From Wurfbainia villosa (lineage: Eukaryota > Streptophyta > Magnoliopsida > Zingiberales > Zingiberaceae): a stretch of DNA of 64,000 bases. Of this stretch, positions 44,848-56,409 are shown one piece after another (position 1 is the stretch's first letter; every line of letters starts with the position of its first letter). The notes under the pieces were generated by a model. That model was not told the DNA's origin. It ran no database searches and was given only the letters and a program-made list of their open reading frames with translations. Both the position numbers and the translations under genes were made by a program. The DNA is taken from the NCBI GenBank assembly GCA_025175895.1, contig CM045998.1:16787153-16851152 (forward strand). Reading direction: 5' to 3'.

Positions 44848-46374
44848 TTAGCTCCCTATAATCATATTAAGAGTGTTGGAGCCAATTGTAAATTTTTCTA
44901 GGACTTTGGTCAAATGATCTACCTTTTCCCTTAACATCCTATTTTCCTCAATGCATGCATCATTAACATCAAATGACATATAGTTATGTGAGCATGCATC
45001 ATCATCATTAAGATTTAAACATGCTTGTTCTAATTTATTTTCTAGGGTTTTGATTTGATCTAGCATGCTTTTGTTCTTTTTCTTAGCCCTAAATAAATCC
45101 TTAGTAAGGCTAGAAATCATGGAAACTATTTTATTGGGTGAGAGATTCGTTACCATAGTCTCCATGTCTTCTTCTTTGAATGAGGAGGATGATGGTGAGC
45201 CTCCCCCTTTACTAGAGCTCTCCTCACTTGTGCTTCTTTCTTCTTGCTCGGAGGAGGAGGTGTCTAGGTCATTAAATGCCATTAGTGTCAAATTTGTGAC
45301 AAAGGCATTTTCTTCTTCTTCGGATGATGATGAAGAAGAAGAGGGATCATCCCATGTCCTTGCTTTTAGTGCCTTGGTCTTCTCCTTTTCTTTGGCCTTC
45401 TTCTCCTCTTCCTTTTTCTTCTTGCTCCCCTTCTTCTTCTTTTCTTCTTTCTTTCTCCTCTCCTCTTTGCTCTTGTTCAAGAGGGGACAATTATCTCTTA
45501 TGTGTCCCTCTTGTTGGCAATTGTAGCAAATTACCTTCCCCCTTGGTCTTCTTTTCCTATCATTAGATTTATTAAATTTAAAATTCTTCAAAGCACGTCT
45601 TACCTTCCTTACCATGTATGCTTCTTTCGTACTATCCATGGAGGAGGAGGAGGATGCTTCATCGGAGGAGGAAGGAGTCTCCATCTTCTTCTTTTTCCCT
45701 TTATTTGATACTAGGGCTATTCCTCTTGATGGCTTGATACTTAATTCCTCAATTACTCCCTCAAGCCTTGTTTCATGGAGCTCCATGGTTGAGAAGAACT
45801 CCTTCAAGGTGCTCACTTCTAGGTTTTTCGACATGTAGAAGGAGTCCACCTTTGAGCTCCATTTCGATGACTGGGGAAAGGTATCGATTGCTTTCATAAG
45901 CATATCCCGGTTTGAAATTCTTTCTCCTACACTTGTTAGCCCAATTAAGATTTCCTTAAATCGAGAGTGTAGTGAGGTTACCTTTTCTCCCTTTTCGAGT
46001 TTAATATTTGATAGTTGGGAGCGGAGGAGGTCTCTCCTTGCAAGCTTGGCCTTCGAGGTACCTTCATGAAGCTCTACTAGCTTCTCCCACATCTCTTTAG
46101 CACTTACACACTCTCCAATTCGGTTTACTTCTTGTTGGGGGAGTACGTTGTAGAGATGATGCTTTGCCTTTGAGTTTGCTAGGTACTCTTCCCTTTGCTT
46201 TTTAGTCCATCTAGACTTCTCGATTGGTTTCCCCTCTTCATCCTTGGGTACCTTGAAACCATTTTCCATTATCAATAAAATTTCGAAATCGGTTTCGAAA
46301 AATACCTCCATTCTCTTCTTCCACCAAGAGAATTCCCCCTCGAACTTCGGCGGATGAATATTTGAGCCGGCCAT
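44848..46374 (-). CDS. C2 gag protein, 508 aa, open
   Basis: An open reading frame starts MAGSNIHPPKFEGEF. A UBN2-like gag domain covers about residues 10-215 (WWKKRMEVFF, KAKHHLYNVLPQQE, the LLRSQLSNIKLEKGEKV segment). A Lys- and Ser-rich linker follows, then a canonical CCHC zinc knuckle at about 283-296 (CYNCQQEGHIRDNC), a KKEE-rich basic/acidic stretch, Ser-rich acidic repeats, and a coiled-coil-like C-terminal part (about 430-500). It ends MIIGS*. It would form particles and bind element RNA. No pol follows, so any reverse transcription must come from another element. Minus-strand 5' LTR and primer site lie 50-1260 bp upstream. Whether it is expressed cannot be seen. Confidence 0.9.
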   Translation of the reverse strand: MAGSNIHPPKFEGEFSWWKKRMEVFFETDFEILLIMENGFKVPKDEEGKPIEKSRWTKKQREEYLANSKAKHHLYNVLPQQEVNRIGECVSAKEMWEKLVELHEGTSKAKLARRDLLRSQLSNIKLEKGEKVTSLHSRFKEILIGLTSVGERISNRDMLMKAIDTFPQSSKWSSKVDSFYMSKNLEVSTLKEFFSTMELHETRLEGVIEELSIKPSRGIALVSNKGKKKKMETPSSSDEASSSSSMDSTKEAYMVRKVRRALKNFKFNKSNDRKRRPRGKVICYNCQQEGHIRDNCPLLNKSKEERRKKEEKKKKGSKKKKEEEKKAKEKEKTKALKARTWDDPSSSSSSSEEEENAFVTNLTLMAFNDLDTSSSEQEERSTSEESSSKGGGSPSSSSFKEEDMETMVTNLSPNKIVSMISSLTKDLFRAKKKNKSMLDQIKTLENKLEQACLNLNDDDACSHNYMSFDVNDACIEENRMLREKVDHLTKVLEKFTIGSNTLNMIIGS

Positions 46375-46423
46375 CTCTTGATGAAGTGCTTATTGCGGCG
46401 GTTAGTCCTCGACAAGCGACTTG

Positions 46424-46435
46424 GCTCTGATACCA
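46424..46435 (-). other. Primer-binding site of C2
   Basis: Minus strand TGGTATCAGAGC, two bases inside the 5' LTR, is a full match to the initiator tRNA-Met complement. Confidence 0.93.
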
Positions 46436-46437
46436 CT

Positions 46438-47635
46438 TATAGGGTCGATCGGTGTTGGCCGGCTAGAGGGGGTGAATAGCTTTTATCATAGACAATGGAA
46501 GTCGTTCGTTCGTTGCTCATCTACAAACACTATTAGCGCAAGCGGAAAATACAACTAAACAACAATAAAGATAAAGCAAAGTAAAGACCAATTCGCTAAC
46601 AAGAGAATATAACGTGGTTCATGGCCTTGCCACTAATCCACGACCCGATTCGTCCAAGGTGAATCACTCCTTTGCCAAATCCACTAGATCTCTCCTTTGC
46701 ACCAAGCTAGGTGGAAGTAACTTTTTACACAAGAATCCACTCTTCTTATAATGGAATGAAGATTAGCACAAGTAGAAGAGTGGAAGACCTTTAGAGCACT
46801 TTGGGAGATGTTATGAGTTGAAGCATTAGGCTCCCAAATGCCCTCACCCCTTCTTTTTATAGAAGAAGAGGGTTTCTTCCCATTAACACAGAACCAGTTG
46901 ACTGATTCCCCAATCAGTCGACTGATTCTGTAGCCGTTGCCCAATAACGACTTCTTCCATATTGGATTTCACCCAATGGCTCCTACATCAGTCGACTGAT
47001 CTTACCATCAGTCGACTGATGGAGCTATCAGTCAAGTGTCAGAAGCAAACACTCCATTCTGTGCCCGAAACCCTTGCGACTACCGATCGATGCCTTCATC
47101 ACGATCGGTGAGGCACATGAACCAAACTCGAACACTAGTCGAGTCACAGTTAACTTAGAGTAGTCGACTGCCATGACATGGCAGTCGACTGATGTCAGGA
47201 AATCTCATCTGACACTAAGCCAATTGGCCAAGTTTCACCTAAGCGCACTACCCCTTCCCAGATTACATTCGCTCACTCTCATTCCTTGAAGTCCCTCACC
47301 TTTGAAGTTGTCTTCGTCTGGTCACATCCCTCGGATGCGCCAAGCGCATGGCTCTGCAGTGTCATCCTTCGCGTCTCGCCCTAAAGTCTACTTCCTCCGG
47401 CTTCACTCTAATGCTCCTCGTCCGGCGGTCCCTCGGATGCTCCAAGCGCATGGCTTTCGCAAAGCTATCCTTCACCGACTTAAGGACTGAGTCATGAGAG
47501 GTGAAACTCGCAAATGCTCCATGTGTGAATTACTAAGTCGTGCAAGACTCTAACGCACATATCAAATCCAAACATCCTAACTTAAACCCTTTGCCACACA
47601 TATCAAAACCATATCATGAGTTGATTGCCCTAACA
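46438..47635 (-). repeat. C2 5' LTR
   Basis: Minus strand TGTTAGGGCAATCAACTC...CGACCCTATA, 1198 bp. A TATA box lies at 46854-46861. Around 47083-47113 the GTCGAC motifs of the 3' LTR are replaced by ACCGATCG and CGATCGGT, which form a small palindrome, while the 10 bases between them are unchanged. Confidence 0.92.
46854..46861 (-). promoter_or_regulatory. TATA box of the C2 5' LTR
   Basis: Minus strand TATAAAAA followed by GAAGGGG, upstream of the open gag and conserved in the other C2 LTR (42529-42536) and, less exactly, in C1. It is the likely start region for C2 transcripts. Confidence 0.55.
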
Positions 47636-47640
47636 CCAAG

Positions 47641-47858
47641 GTGTGTGCCTAGTGGCTAGGGTTTCAAGGAAACTTAGGGAAGCCACTAAGAAGGTTACAA
47701 GGAGAGTTAACCTAGATAAGACCACAATGACCAAGGTTACCAAGTCTAGAAGGGTCATTAGGAGGGTATCTTGGGAGGTCATCCCTAAGGAATACTTAGT
47801 AAATCTAAGGAGCTCAAATAGATTTTGGGTTCCTAAAAGCGTGATCGATTCACGCTAA
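47641..47858 (+). pseudogene. A3 gag, C-terminal part
   Basis: Continues directly after the CCAAG duplication with VCLVARVSRK, Arg/Lys/Thr-rich repeats and the ending KEYLVNL...FWVPKSVIDS, matching residues about 525-598 of the A4 gag. The basic repeats suggest nucleic-acid binding, by inference. Confidence 0.85.
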
Positions 47859-49642
47859 ATGAGTTTATGTGTGTCAACCTTGATTGGAAGGGTAGCTAAC
47901 CCAACCATAGCAAAGTTGACATTTTAGGATATTTTCAAGGTTGTGGATACCTTGGAAATAGATTTGATTTTTAATCCTAAAAGATTTTAGGATGTGCCAA
48001 TATTATTTAAGAAGTTTGATAAATCAATCAAATTGACACAATTTAGGTTTAAAGGTCTTAGTGCGTCATTTTGAGTTTTTGGCACACTTTGGGAGATGAG
48101 TAACAATATGACAAAATGGACTTAATAATAATAAATGACAACTAATATCAAATTTTAGGTATTATATTCCTTTACATTTTGTTTGTCATGCTTAATTTGT
48201 CAAATAACATGTCATGACATCATATTTATTTTTATCACATAAAATTTCATAAGTATGTTTAGGGTTAGTTTTTAATGTCGTGTATATTTAGATTATATCA
48301 TATGACATGACATCATGATCATTGGTCATGTTTATTTATATCATCATTTATGTCATGATCATTCATGCATTTAATTTGATTAAAATTGATTTAAGGATTA
48401 TGGCATGACTTGAAGTCTCATGTATAAGGGAATCAAGAAGGGTTGCCTTAGAAAAATACATGAAACCCTAGATTAGGAGAACAAAACCCACATCTCACAA
48501 TCACATTGACTTGTGTGTGTTTTATACACCCTAGATACATGTGAGATGCTAGGATATGAGTTAAGTTCAAGGTGTATAGTTTTTGCATCTAGATGAACAA
48601 AAACTAATCTTATATTAGTATGAATCATTGGGAAAACTTATGTTCAAGCCATGTACATTAAGCCCAAAGAATATGATCCAATATAAGGTTTTGAAAATAT
48701 TTTAAAATCATTTTGAAAAACCTTGGTGTAGTCTATCTTTTGATAGAAGTCACCATTGGCGAAGTTAATACAAAGTGAGCTAAAACATTAAAGTTTTTTT
48801 CACTTTTGAACTTTCTGTCAATTTCACTATTTTATGGGTAAAATATTTTCAAATATTTTTTACCCATTTTATTGGTCATAAGTATTATACGTATTAAGTT
48901 TTATGATTTTTCGAATTACGTATAATTATTTATGAATTCCCAAAATTTTATTCTGATAATTGAAATTCGAAAATTTCAGTTATCAGTCGACTGATGAGCA
49001 CGGCAGTTGACTGTTGCCTGATAAAGTCGACTGCCAGGTTGATTTTGGATAAACAAGGTATGTTTAGCCCATTTTCAGTTATGGTAAAGTTCCCTAACCA
49101 CTCCTAACCCTAGGATATGCTTTGGGAAGCATTGGAAAGGGTGAAAATCCATTAGATATAGATTAGAAGAGTTGTTAGGGTGATGTATCAAGTTTTAAGG
49201 TTTGGAAAGTTCAATGTTGAACTTTGGACCTTAATTTTGATGATTTAGAGTTCCTATTGGCTTAGGGACTTCCCAAAGACATTGTTGTGTAATGGTCAAG
49301 GGGGAGCAAGCCTTAGGGGGAGTTATCCATCATGGGATGATGGATGTATTTTTTCCTCTTGAAGGGGAGAATTAATGGGATTTTAAAATGCCCAATTTTG
49401 AAATTGGGAGAGTTTGTAGAATTTTCTTTCTTAAGTGATATGAGACTTATCACTAGGAAGATTGTAGGCATCCTAAGTATTTTTTTTTGGACCAAGGGGG
49501 AGATTGTAAGATCTCATTGGATATGAGACATTAACCTCCTTGAGTGAACCTTTTTGATGTATGTCAAAATGGGGGAAAATGTTAAAATTACCAATTTGGG
49601 ATAATTGGTAAGGAAATTTGAGTTAGGGGCCTAACTCAAGGG
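47859..49642 (+). other. A3 spacer, non-coding
   Basis: Contains the same blocks as the A1 and A4 spacers, including GGATGTGCCAATATT, TTTTTGGCACACTTTGG, the CATGACATCA cluster and TCTATCTTTTGATAG. GTCGAC-type motifs lie at 48984-49035. The last part (49260-49640) is purine-rich with GGGGGAG. No pol. Confidence 0.75.
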
Positions 49643-49747
49643 TGTTTTTGTCAAACATCAAAAAGAAAGAGATTGTTAGTGCAATCGGCCCAGGTCACGA
49701 TGGACTCGAGTTTGACTCGAGCAATGTTTTGATGTTCGACAAAAACA
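49643..49747 (+). other. Inverted repeat bracketing A3 polypurine tract/LTR junction
   Basis: The left arm 49643-49663 (TGTTTTTGTCAAACATCAAA plus A) pairs with 49727-49747 (TTTTGATGTTCGACAAAAAC plus A), 20 of 21 positions. The loop holds the purine tract AAGAAAGAGAT and the LTR start at 49674. Relative to A1, the outer part changes from TATTGTC/GACAATA to TTTTTGTC/GACAAAAA, a paired change. Confidence 0.7.
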
Positions 49748-51152
49748 TATGATAAGGTGATTGTCATGATAAAGTCCAAGTCATGGGTACTTGGCATGGA
49801 AAGTTCAAGTGGGACACTTGGCATTGGGAAAGTCCAAGTCTTGAGTACTTGGCATGTAAAGTCCAAGCATGGATCTTGGCAAAGGAAAGTCCAACATGGG
49901 TTGGCAAAGGAAAGTCCAAGCATAGGTCTTGGCATGGAAAGTCCAACATGGGTTGGCAAGGGAAAGTCCAAGCTTGAGTCTTGGCATTTGGAAAGTTCAA
50001 GGGGAATATTGCCGACGTAAAGTCCAAGTGAGACTCTTAGCAGCATAAGTCAAATGGTTGGCGGCGTAAAGTCCAAGCGGGAGTCTTGGCAGCGTAAGTC
50101 CAATGTATCTTGGCAGTATAAATCAACTTAGCATGACATAGCCGATGGAAGCACCTGAAGGCTAGCGTATGGATGAACAAGTCATAGATGACTTGGAGGG
50201 ATCTGATAGGCGTGAGGCTGACGGAGGTGGCTAGAAGGCTTAGGTCTAAGCTACGGGTGGTCTAACAAGTATGGGGGCACCATACTTGGGTTAAAATCTC
50301 ATGTTTGAGGTGTATCAGTCGACTGGGACTATGGGAAGTCGATTGATGTGAGTCAACTAGGGTTTGCCTGGGGGAAGTGCCCTGGCAGTCGACTGCCAGA
50401 GGTAGGTAATCGATTGCTAACCTGAGCAGTCGACTGATGCTCAGGATCTCGAGCACAGAAGGTTCTCTAGTCGAGTGATCGGCTCAACCACTCGACTGAT
50501 TGAGCCATCAGTCGACTGATGGGTATGATCAGTCGACTGATGGTGTATCCGTTGGACTTATCCGACGTGGTTCATGTCGTTGTGAAACAACGGATATAGG
50601 GGCAGTCGACTGATGGTCCTGATCAGTCGACTACCAGGCGAAATCCAGCCCAAGGAGCAGCTTTAAAGGGAGCTCGTGGAGGGAGGATTCACTATGGTTC
50701 TTTGGGAGCTTTTGGGGCAAATTGCTGGTGTGATTCAGGGTCTCCAAGGCTACTCTTCAAGCAACCAAAAGCAAGCACTCAAGTTCTCTTATAAAGTGTT
50801 TTTCTTTACTTGTATTGTATTTCATACTTGTATTTGCTTGCATTTGTTGTATTACTTAGTGTAATCATTTGTACGAGGTTTCTCCACCTCCGACTTGTGT
50901 CGAGAAGGAGTTATTGTTATAATGGTGTATGATTTGCATCACTAAGGCTCTTACGAGCCCAACCTGTGGAGTAGGAACAATTCGGTTCCGAACCACGTTA
51001 CATAATTATGTTGTGGATTGTGCTTGTGTATTTGTATTGTATATTTTGTATTTTCGCTGCGTATTAACATATTGTAACAAGCATGATCGAATTCCTCCAT
51101 CGACAAGCGACGACGCTATTCACCCCTCTAGCGGTCACCGAACGACCCTACA
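49674..51152 (+). repeat. A3 3' LTR
   Basis: TGTTAGTGCAATCGGCC...CGACCCTACA, 1479 bp, followed by GGACA. It is longer than the 5' LTR mainly because of extra hairpin units at 50030-50110 and a GTCGAC-containing insert near 50390-50440. Confidence 0.92.
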
Positions 51153-51157
51153 GGACA

Positions 51158-53787
51158 AAGTCTCTTGATACAGTGGCAAGGTAGGGAGGGGTCCATTTGA
51201 AACCAAAGGGGATTTTAGACCCCTCATCCAGCATCGAACTCAGTCTATTCTACAAACAACACTATGTCTTTATCATCGCGTCATCCCATGAGAATATTCT
51301 GGAAACACTCCTGCTACTATTGAACGTGTCAAAAAGATTATGTCAAATCATTATGTTGTAAAAGCTTTATAAGATGTTTGGGATTTTTTACTTTAGAAAA
51401 AGTTAGTTACACCAATAAGCCACGGTTATACTCTTTATTTCTTGGCTTTTCAATTACCCTGTTTGTGTAGTCAAACTTATCATTCAAAAAGCTAACTTTT
51501 TTACTAGAACATTTTTATTTTTGCCTTCTTTTTTTTTTTAGATTGGTTAATTATGGCTAAATCTTATAAAATAACTAAAAAAAACTCAGAAACTTTTTTA
51601 AATAACACCTAAAAATTGCTACAAATAACTTGGAATCCTATCTTATTTACTTTGTTAACTCTTTTATACAAATTTTGAATAATGTCTCATGTTTGTTTTT
51701 AAGGATATTTTTGTTTTTTTCTTCTTTCTAGAGTCTCATACCACTTTTTTTTGGTTAATTGGAGGATAATTCATCCTTGTGATTCCATATAACTTATATT
51801 TACTAATATCTCAAATATCTTTGAATCCAAGTTAAAATCCGATTATCATAGTTTATAGGATGAACAAGTAGAGAGAAAAGGAATCTTTAAAAAATATAAG
51901 AAACTAAGGAACTCCTCAATTTTGTTTCATAAAAAAATTCCGCATTTACAAAGTTAAAAGATGCAAAATTCATGACCTTATTCGAATTCCAATTCCATAT
52001 TATTTTCTTTACTTTATCACTCCATTGTAGAGAATTTTAACAAAATTGATGAGGCAAGAAACAAAAGAGAATGCACATCTTTTGATGACATCAATTCAAG
52101 ATAAAATTTTAAATTAGTCAAGATTTCCTATTACTAATATCATTTTTACGATAAAAATATTTCAAATCAGATATGTTTATTTTTTATTAAAATAATATGG
52201 TTATAACAAGTGAGTATTTATTTTCTAAATAATATTTTGTAATTGCTTATCCCTTTAAATTTTTTGTTAGTCATAATAAATTGATGATGTCTTCGTGAGA
52301 TAATGTTGGACCAGTATAAGGATTTCCTTTGTAATTGTCATGTGGTGGAGAGCAGCGCGTCTTTAGCCATAGACCATTAAAATCTCAATTTTTATGGGGT
52401 CCATTAATTTTTAATTTATTTATATGCATTTTTTTAAGAGGAAGTAAAAGAAAATATAATAGATCATGCTTTAATTGAATTTAAAATTTACAATTATTTC
52501 TTATCTATGATCACTCTTTCAACAGACTTCATCGCACAACATCTATTTACCTCCATTGATTAATTGCCTAAAAGTATGGATCCCACAAAATAATTGTGTG
52601 ATGTGCAACCAATGGTAGATATCTTTTGAGTACATAAAAATTGAAGCTCAATCTGTCTTGCACTTCAAGCCAAGAAAATTTATTATCGATCGAGATCTAT
52701 ATGATCGATTTTTCAATAATGACATTCTGATTCGATTCCAATCAAGAACTCCCAAATTAATAGAGTCATAAAGGAGAGACTTTCTTTTTAACTTTTTTTT
52801 TCCATTTTATTTTTAAGCATGTATCCTATTTTTATGAGATCTAATCAATTCTTTCCTTTTTTAATATCTCTCAAAAAATTTAGCATTCTCGTATCGAAGT
52901 GTCTTTTTCAGCAATTCCCTTCCAACCTTCCTTATTAGTGATTCAGTAGTTTTCTCCTCCCTCGTCGGTGACGCCTTTTTCTTTTTCATCGGTAATCTTT
53001 TCTTCCTCTATTTTTTCCTCGATAAAAACATGAATTAGAAGTTTTTTTTATCTATACAATACAAAATAGAATGCTAGTGTTTTTAAATATCAAATTATTT
53101 TTATAGTAAAATTTGATACTTATTGATTATTTTTTAATGCTTTAGAATAATTGATTATATAGTTTTTTTATTTTGATTAATTAGTCAAAATAAAAATTAA
53201 TATTTATTTATTTTTTATTATATTTGTGGAGATAATAATTGAACTTTGAAATATCATCAAATTGAAACTATATGACATAAATCAGATTTTATTGTTTCCT
53301 TAATTTTAAGCAATTTTATTTTGATAAAATAATATGAGCTTATATTTTATTATTATTATTTGAATATAAAGATGTCCGCTAAAAAATATGATTCTGGATA
53401 TACAAAAATGTATGAAAAGAAAAAGAAAAAGGAAGAATTTACTTATAAATTTGTTACTAATATTAAAAATCAAAACTTAGACAATAATATAATTGAAAAT
53501 TTAAATAAAAAACAATTGAATTTTGGTATAAGATTCTCAAAGAGAGACTGTGTCGGATTAAATCGGACTAATATATAGGACATAAAATAGAAGTGACAGA
53601 GACTAACATAAACGTGTCAGAGCTTAGCATGATCGTGCTACTCTTTGCAAATGAAAAAGGTGAACACAGAGGGTTCCATGACCCTACCGTGGAGCATAGC
53701 ATGGTCATGGTGCCCAGATGTGTCGCATAGCATGATTATGGCACTAGTCGTGCTAGATGTGAGCACGAGAAGCTCGGGTGTGCCGTA
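51158..53787. other. AT-rich intergenic sequence, nothing recognised
   Basis: Poly-A/T tracts and short frames with stops. The left end joins 39147 across the A3 insertion. A few codon-like runs near 51290-51400 do not identify a family. The segment 53600-53780 is richer in G/C with AGCATGATCGTGCT-like palindromes. No gene is supported; the 72-codon frame at 53360-53578 has no features of note. Confidence 0.5.
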
Positions 53788-55768
53788 TGTAAAATACCAC
53801 AAAAAAAATAATTTGTATGGTTAGGAGTTAATTACATCTAACCTAGCTTAAGAAATTTTAATAGTTTAATTAACCTAGATTTAATTGAATCTATCTAGGG
53901 TTAATGGCTTATTGGATCCAACCCTTTAAGAAAACTCAACCCGATCCGTTTCCCCTTCGTAACGCAAGCCGCAACTTCCTCTTCCGTTTCACCGATCACC
54001 AACTTTTTCATTTACTCCTGTGCGTTTTTCCCCCAGCAGCGAGTCTCCTTTCCCCGACGCACTTCCTCACCTTCTCATCTCCGACGTTCCCTCTCTTCCT
54101 CACCGAGCAATCACTCTGTCCACTGCCCCGATCTTGAGCCTTCAGTCCCAGCCGGATTATCAGTCTCCTTGGATGACCGATTGGACGACGGCGTCAACCA
54201 ATCGATCCCTCTTCATCCTCTCTGCTCACGATCGACGCCTTGTTCTGGTGGGGGATCCGGCCGGAGAGAAGGTTACCTAGCATCTGCCAGGGGTGATTCG
54301 AACGAGTGTTCGATCAGAGTAGGGAATCGACGACGGCTGCGTGGTTATTTGGTTAGGAGTCATCTCTGTCCAATTTCCGTGATTGCTAGGTGAGTTGATG
54401 CGGTTCTTCATCAATCGATCTCCTTCCTTTGTGTAGCCTTAACTCAGCAGTGATAGGGCAGCGACGTCGAGGCTATTAAGCTGTCGATTTGGGGTATTGC
54501 TCGGCCAGTGAAGTTTCTACTATCGGTAAGCCTAGTTTTTCCTTAGTTTATTGTGTGTTCTTTCCTTGGCTGAGACAGTTGTGATTTAGGGCAGAGGCTT
54601 TCTTTCGGCAGATTGAGAATTGGGAGCGCCGGTGGAGTCGGTGAACAGTGGTTGGGGGAGGAATATCATCGGTGTATCTCAGGAGCAGGTATATTCTGGA
54701 TTATCTCTTGTCTTTCATCTGTTGTTGGTGTTTCGGTTGATGGTCGTTGTGTGGTGATTAGAAGATGGAGTTGGTTGGGAGCAGGGGTTTTGGTCGGTTA
54801 GGATGACTGTGAGTGGAAGTTTTTGGTTGACTGTGAGGAATGGGTCTGTCCTAGACTTGTTTGGGTTGTGGGATGTAATTCCTTCCGATTGGAGTAAGGT
54901 CTGAGGATGTGATCAAGTATCTGAATAAGGTTGTCTTGGTGTGAATAAAGCGTGAGCAATTTGTGATTGTTGTGCATGAGCTGTGAATGGTGGTACGGAA
55001 GTTGTGATTGCTGGTTTACATGGTTGTTCTGGGTTGTGAAATATCCAGTTAGTATGGAATTGAATGTATAGATTTGTGTAGTGGTTAATTGGAAATGGGG
55101 GGGGGGGGGTTTTAATTATGATGTTAATCGTACCAGTTGAGGGTCTAAAGTGAAGGTTGGTTATAGTGAATCGACCTTGGATAATTTGAGGGATTTTCCT
55201 AAGTCGTATCGATAAAAGGATGTGACTATAAGAACGATATAGTAATTAATTCGTATGTTGTAGTCTGCTTGCACTAAAATGTAATTGATGCTATTTGCAG
55301 GACGTGGATACGAGACAGGTCCGCGGCCGTGAGGACTTCATTGTTATGAGCATTACAGCATGTGGGTAATTCCTACCCTGGTTAGGTAGTTTTAAATGCA
55401 TATAGATTTAGATGCATGATCATCTTATATGATCATGTTACCTTGACTCTGTTCTTATTTATCTTATGCTTGATACTTTACCTTTGGTTGTTAACTCCAT
55501 TGCTGCTATCATGTTTGATTTTATCATGATTAGGAGTTATATATATAGGTGATGTAAGTAACCTAGAATTTGTTTAGTTAAGTGCAAATAGTAAAGTCCG
55601 GATGACAACCTGACTGTAAATTGGGCAAAAAAATGTCATCCATAGGTAGATAATGTCTTGAATCTAGGGTTAATTCTAGTACCCTTAGGTTGCATGTTTA
55701 CTACCGACCATGTATTGTGTAAATGGTATTTAGTGTGTCGCTATGGATCGGTGGTCCTAGCTTGATAT

Positions 55769-55894
55769 AATCAGTTTGAGTACGACTCTCTACAGGATAG
55801 AGAGTGCGTCGATCAGTAAGTACGACTCTCTACAGGATAGAGAGTGTGTTGATCTAATTAGTATGACTCTCTGTAGAATAGAGTCTATGGTAGA
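55769..55894 (+). repeat. Hairpin minisatellite in G2 LTR, short form
   Basis: Two clear units and one degenerate unit of the GAGTACGACTCTCTACAGGATAGAGAGT type, homologous in position to the 6- and 8-unit arrays of G1. It probably represents the shorter, older state. Confidence 0.85.
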
Positions 55895-56353
55895 TGTCTG
55901 TATGTGAGACATTGCATTCATGTCATTTGCATGCATGCTGCCGACGAGGTCTCCCTTGTGGTTGAGAGGGTCGCCAGTCATCCTGCCTCCATAGTTACTC
56001 ATAGGTGGAGTAACCGGTGTGAGGGCAGAGCATTGTGGTGCCACACTCTACCACTATAGATGGTGGTAGTTGGATTTGCGTGTCGTAGTCCTACGTGTGT
56101 GACACTCGACCACTCATGGGTAGTGACTGTCGAAGTGGCCAACAGCAGGGACCCCCATCGTGTAGCTTGCTTTTCACGCTTTTATGTTACTCGATCGTAC
56201 TTCCCTCTCGGCCACTCGAGAGTAGTGGTTGGTATTAAGTTGGGACAGTTATCATGCTCGAGCCACCGATGTCACACTGGGATCGTGGTAGCTTTAGGGT
56301 GAGCCGACATGACCATGCATGCTGCATTGTCGACTTATGACATTTTTGCATAT

Positions 56354-56357
<4 letters not shown>

Positions 56358-56407
<50 letters not shown>
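56358..56407. repeat. (TA)n microsatellite
   Basis: A 50-bp uninterrupted AT dinucleotide repeat. The same place in G1 (9815-9856, 18107-18148) has shorter, interrupted TA runs. Confidence 0.95.

Positions 56408-56409
<2 letters not shown>

Larger units (their letters stand above)
42113..47635 (-). mobile_element. Family-C gag-only retrotransposon C2, complete
   Basis: Reverse orientation, 5523 bp, flanked by CCAAG (42108-42112 and 47636-47640). Reading the minus strand: 5' LTR (47635-46438), primer-binding site, an open 508-codon gag, a 1.5-kb spacer, polypurine tract, 3' LTR (43332-42113). There is no protease, integrase, RT or RNase H. The open gag and complete ends suggest a relatively recent insertion, though the LTRs have diverged by visible substitutions. 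Confidence 0.95.
39153..51152 (+). mobile_element. Family-A gag-only retrotransposon A3, complete, containing C2
   Basis: 5' LTR, primer-binding site, gag (split by C2), spacer, polypurine tract and 3' LTR, with GGACA on both sides. Its own sequence is about 6.5 kb; C2 adds 5.5 kb. The internal region shows no pol. The LTRs are similar but differ by indels within the hairpin-unit array. Confidence 0.93.

Noticed and set aside
45065..45838. Plus-strand frames opposite the C2 gag, and similar frames opposite the C1 gag (30475-30915)
   Set aside because: They are antisense shadows of Lys/Glu/Ser-rich gag codons.
51240..51420. Possible gag-like codons after the A3 insertion
   Set aside because: Only a few residues in shifting frames suggest a retroelement, with no motif able to identify a family.
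53360..53578. 72-codon Lys/Asn-rich frame
   Set aside because: AT-rich sequence with biased composition, no recognisable domain and no supporting context.
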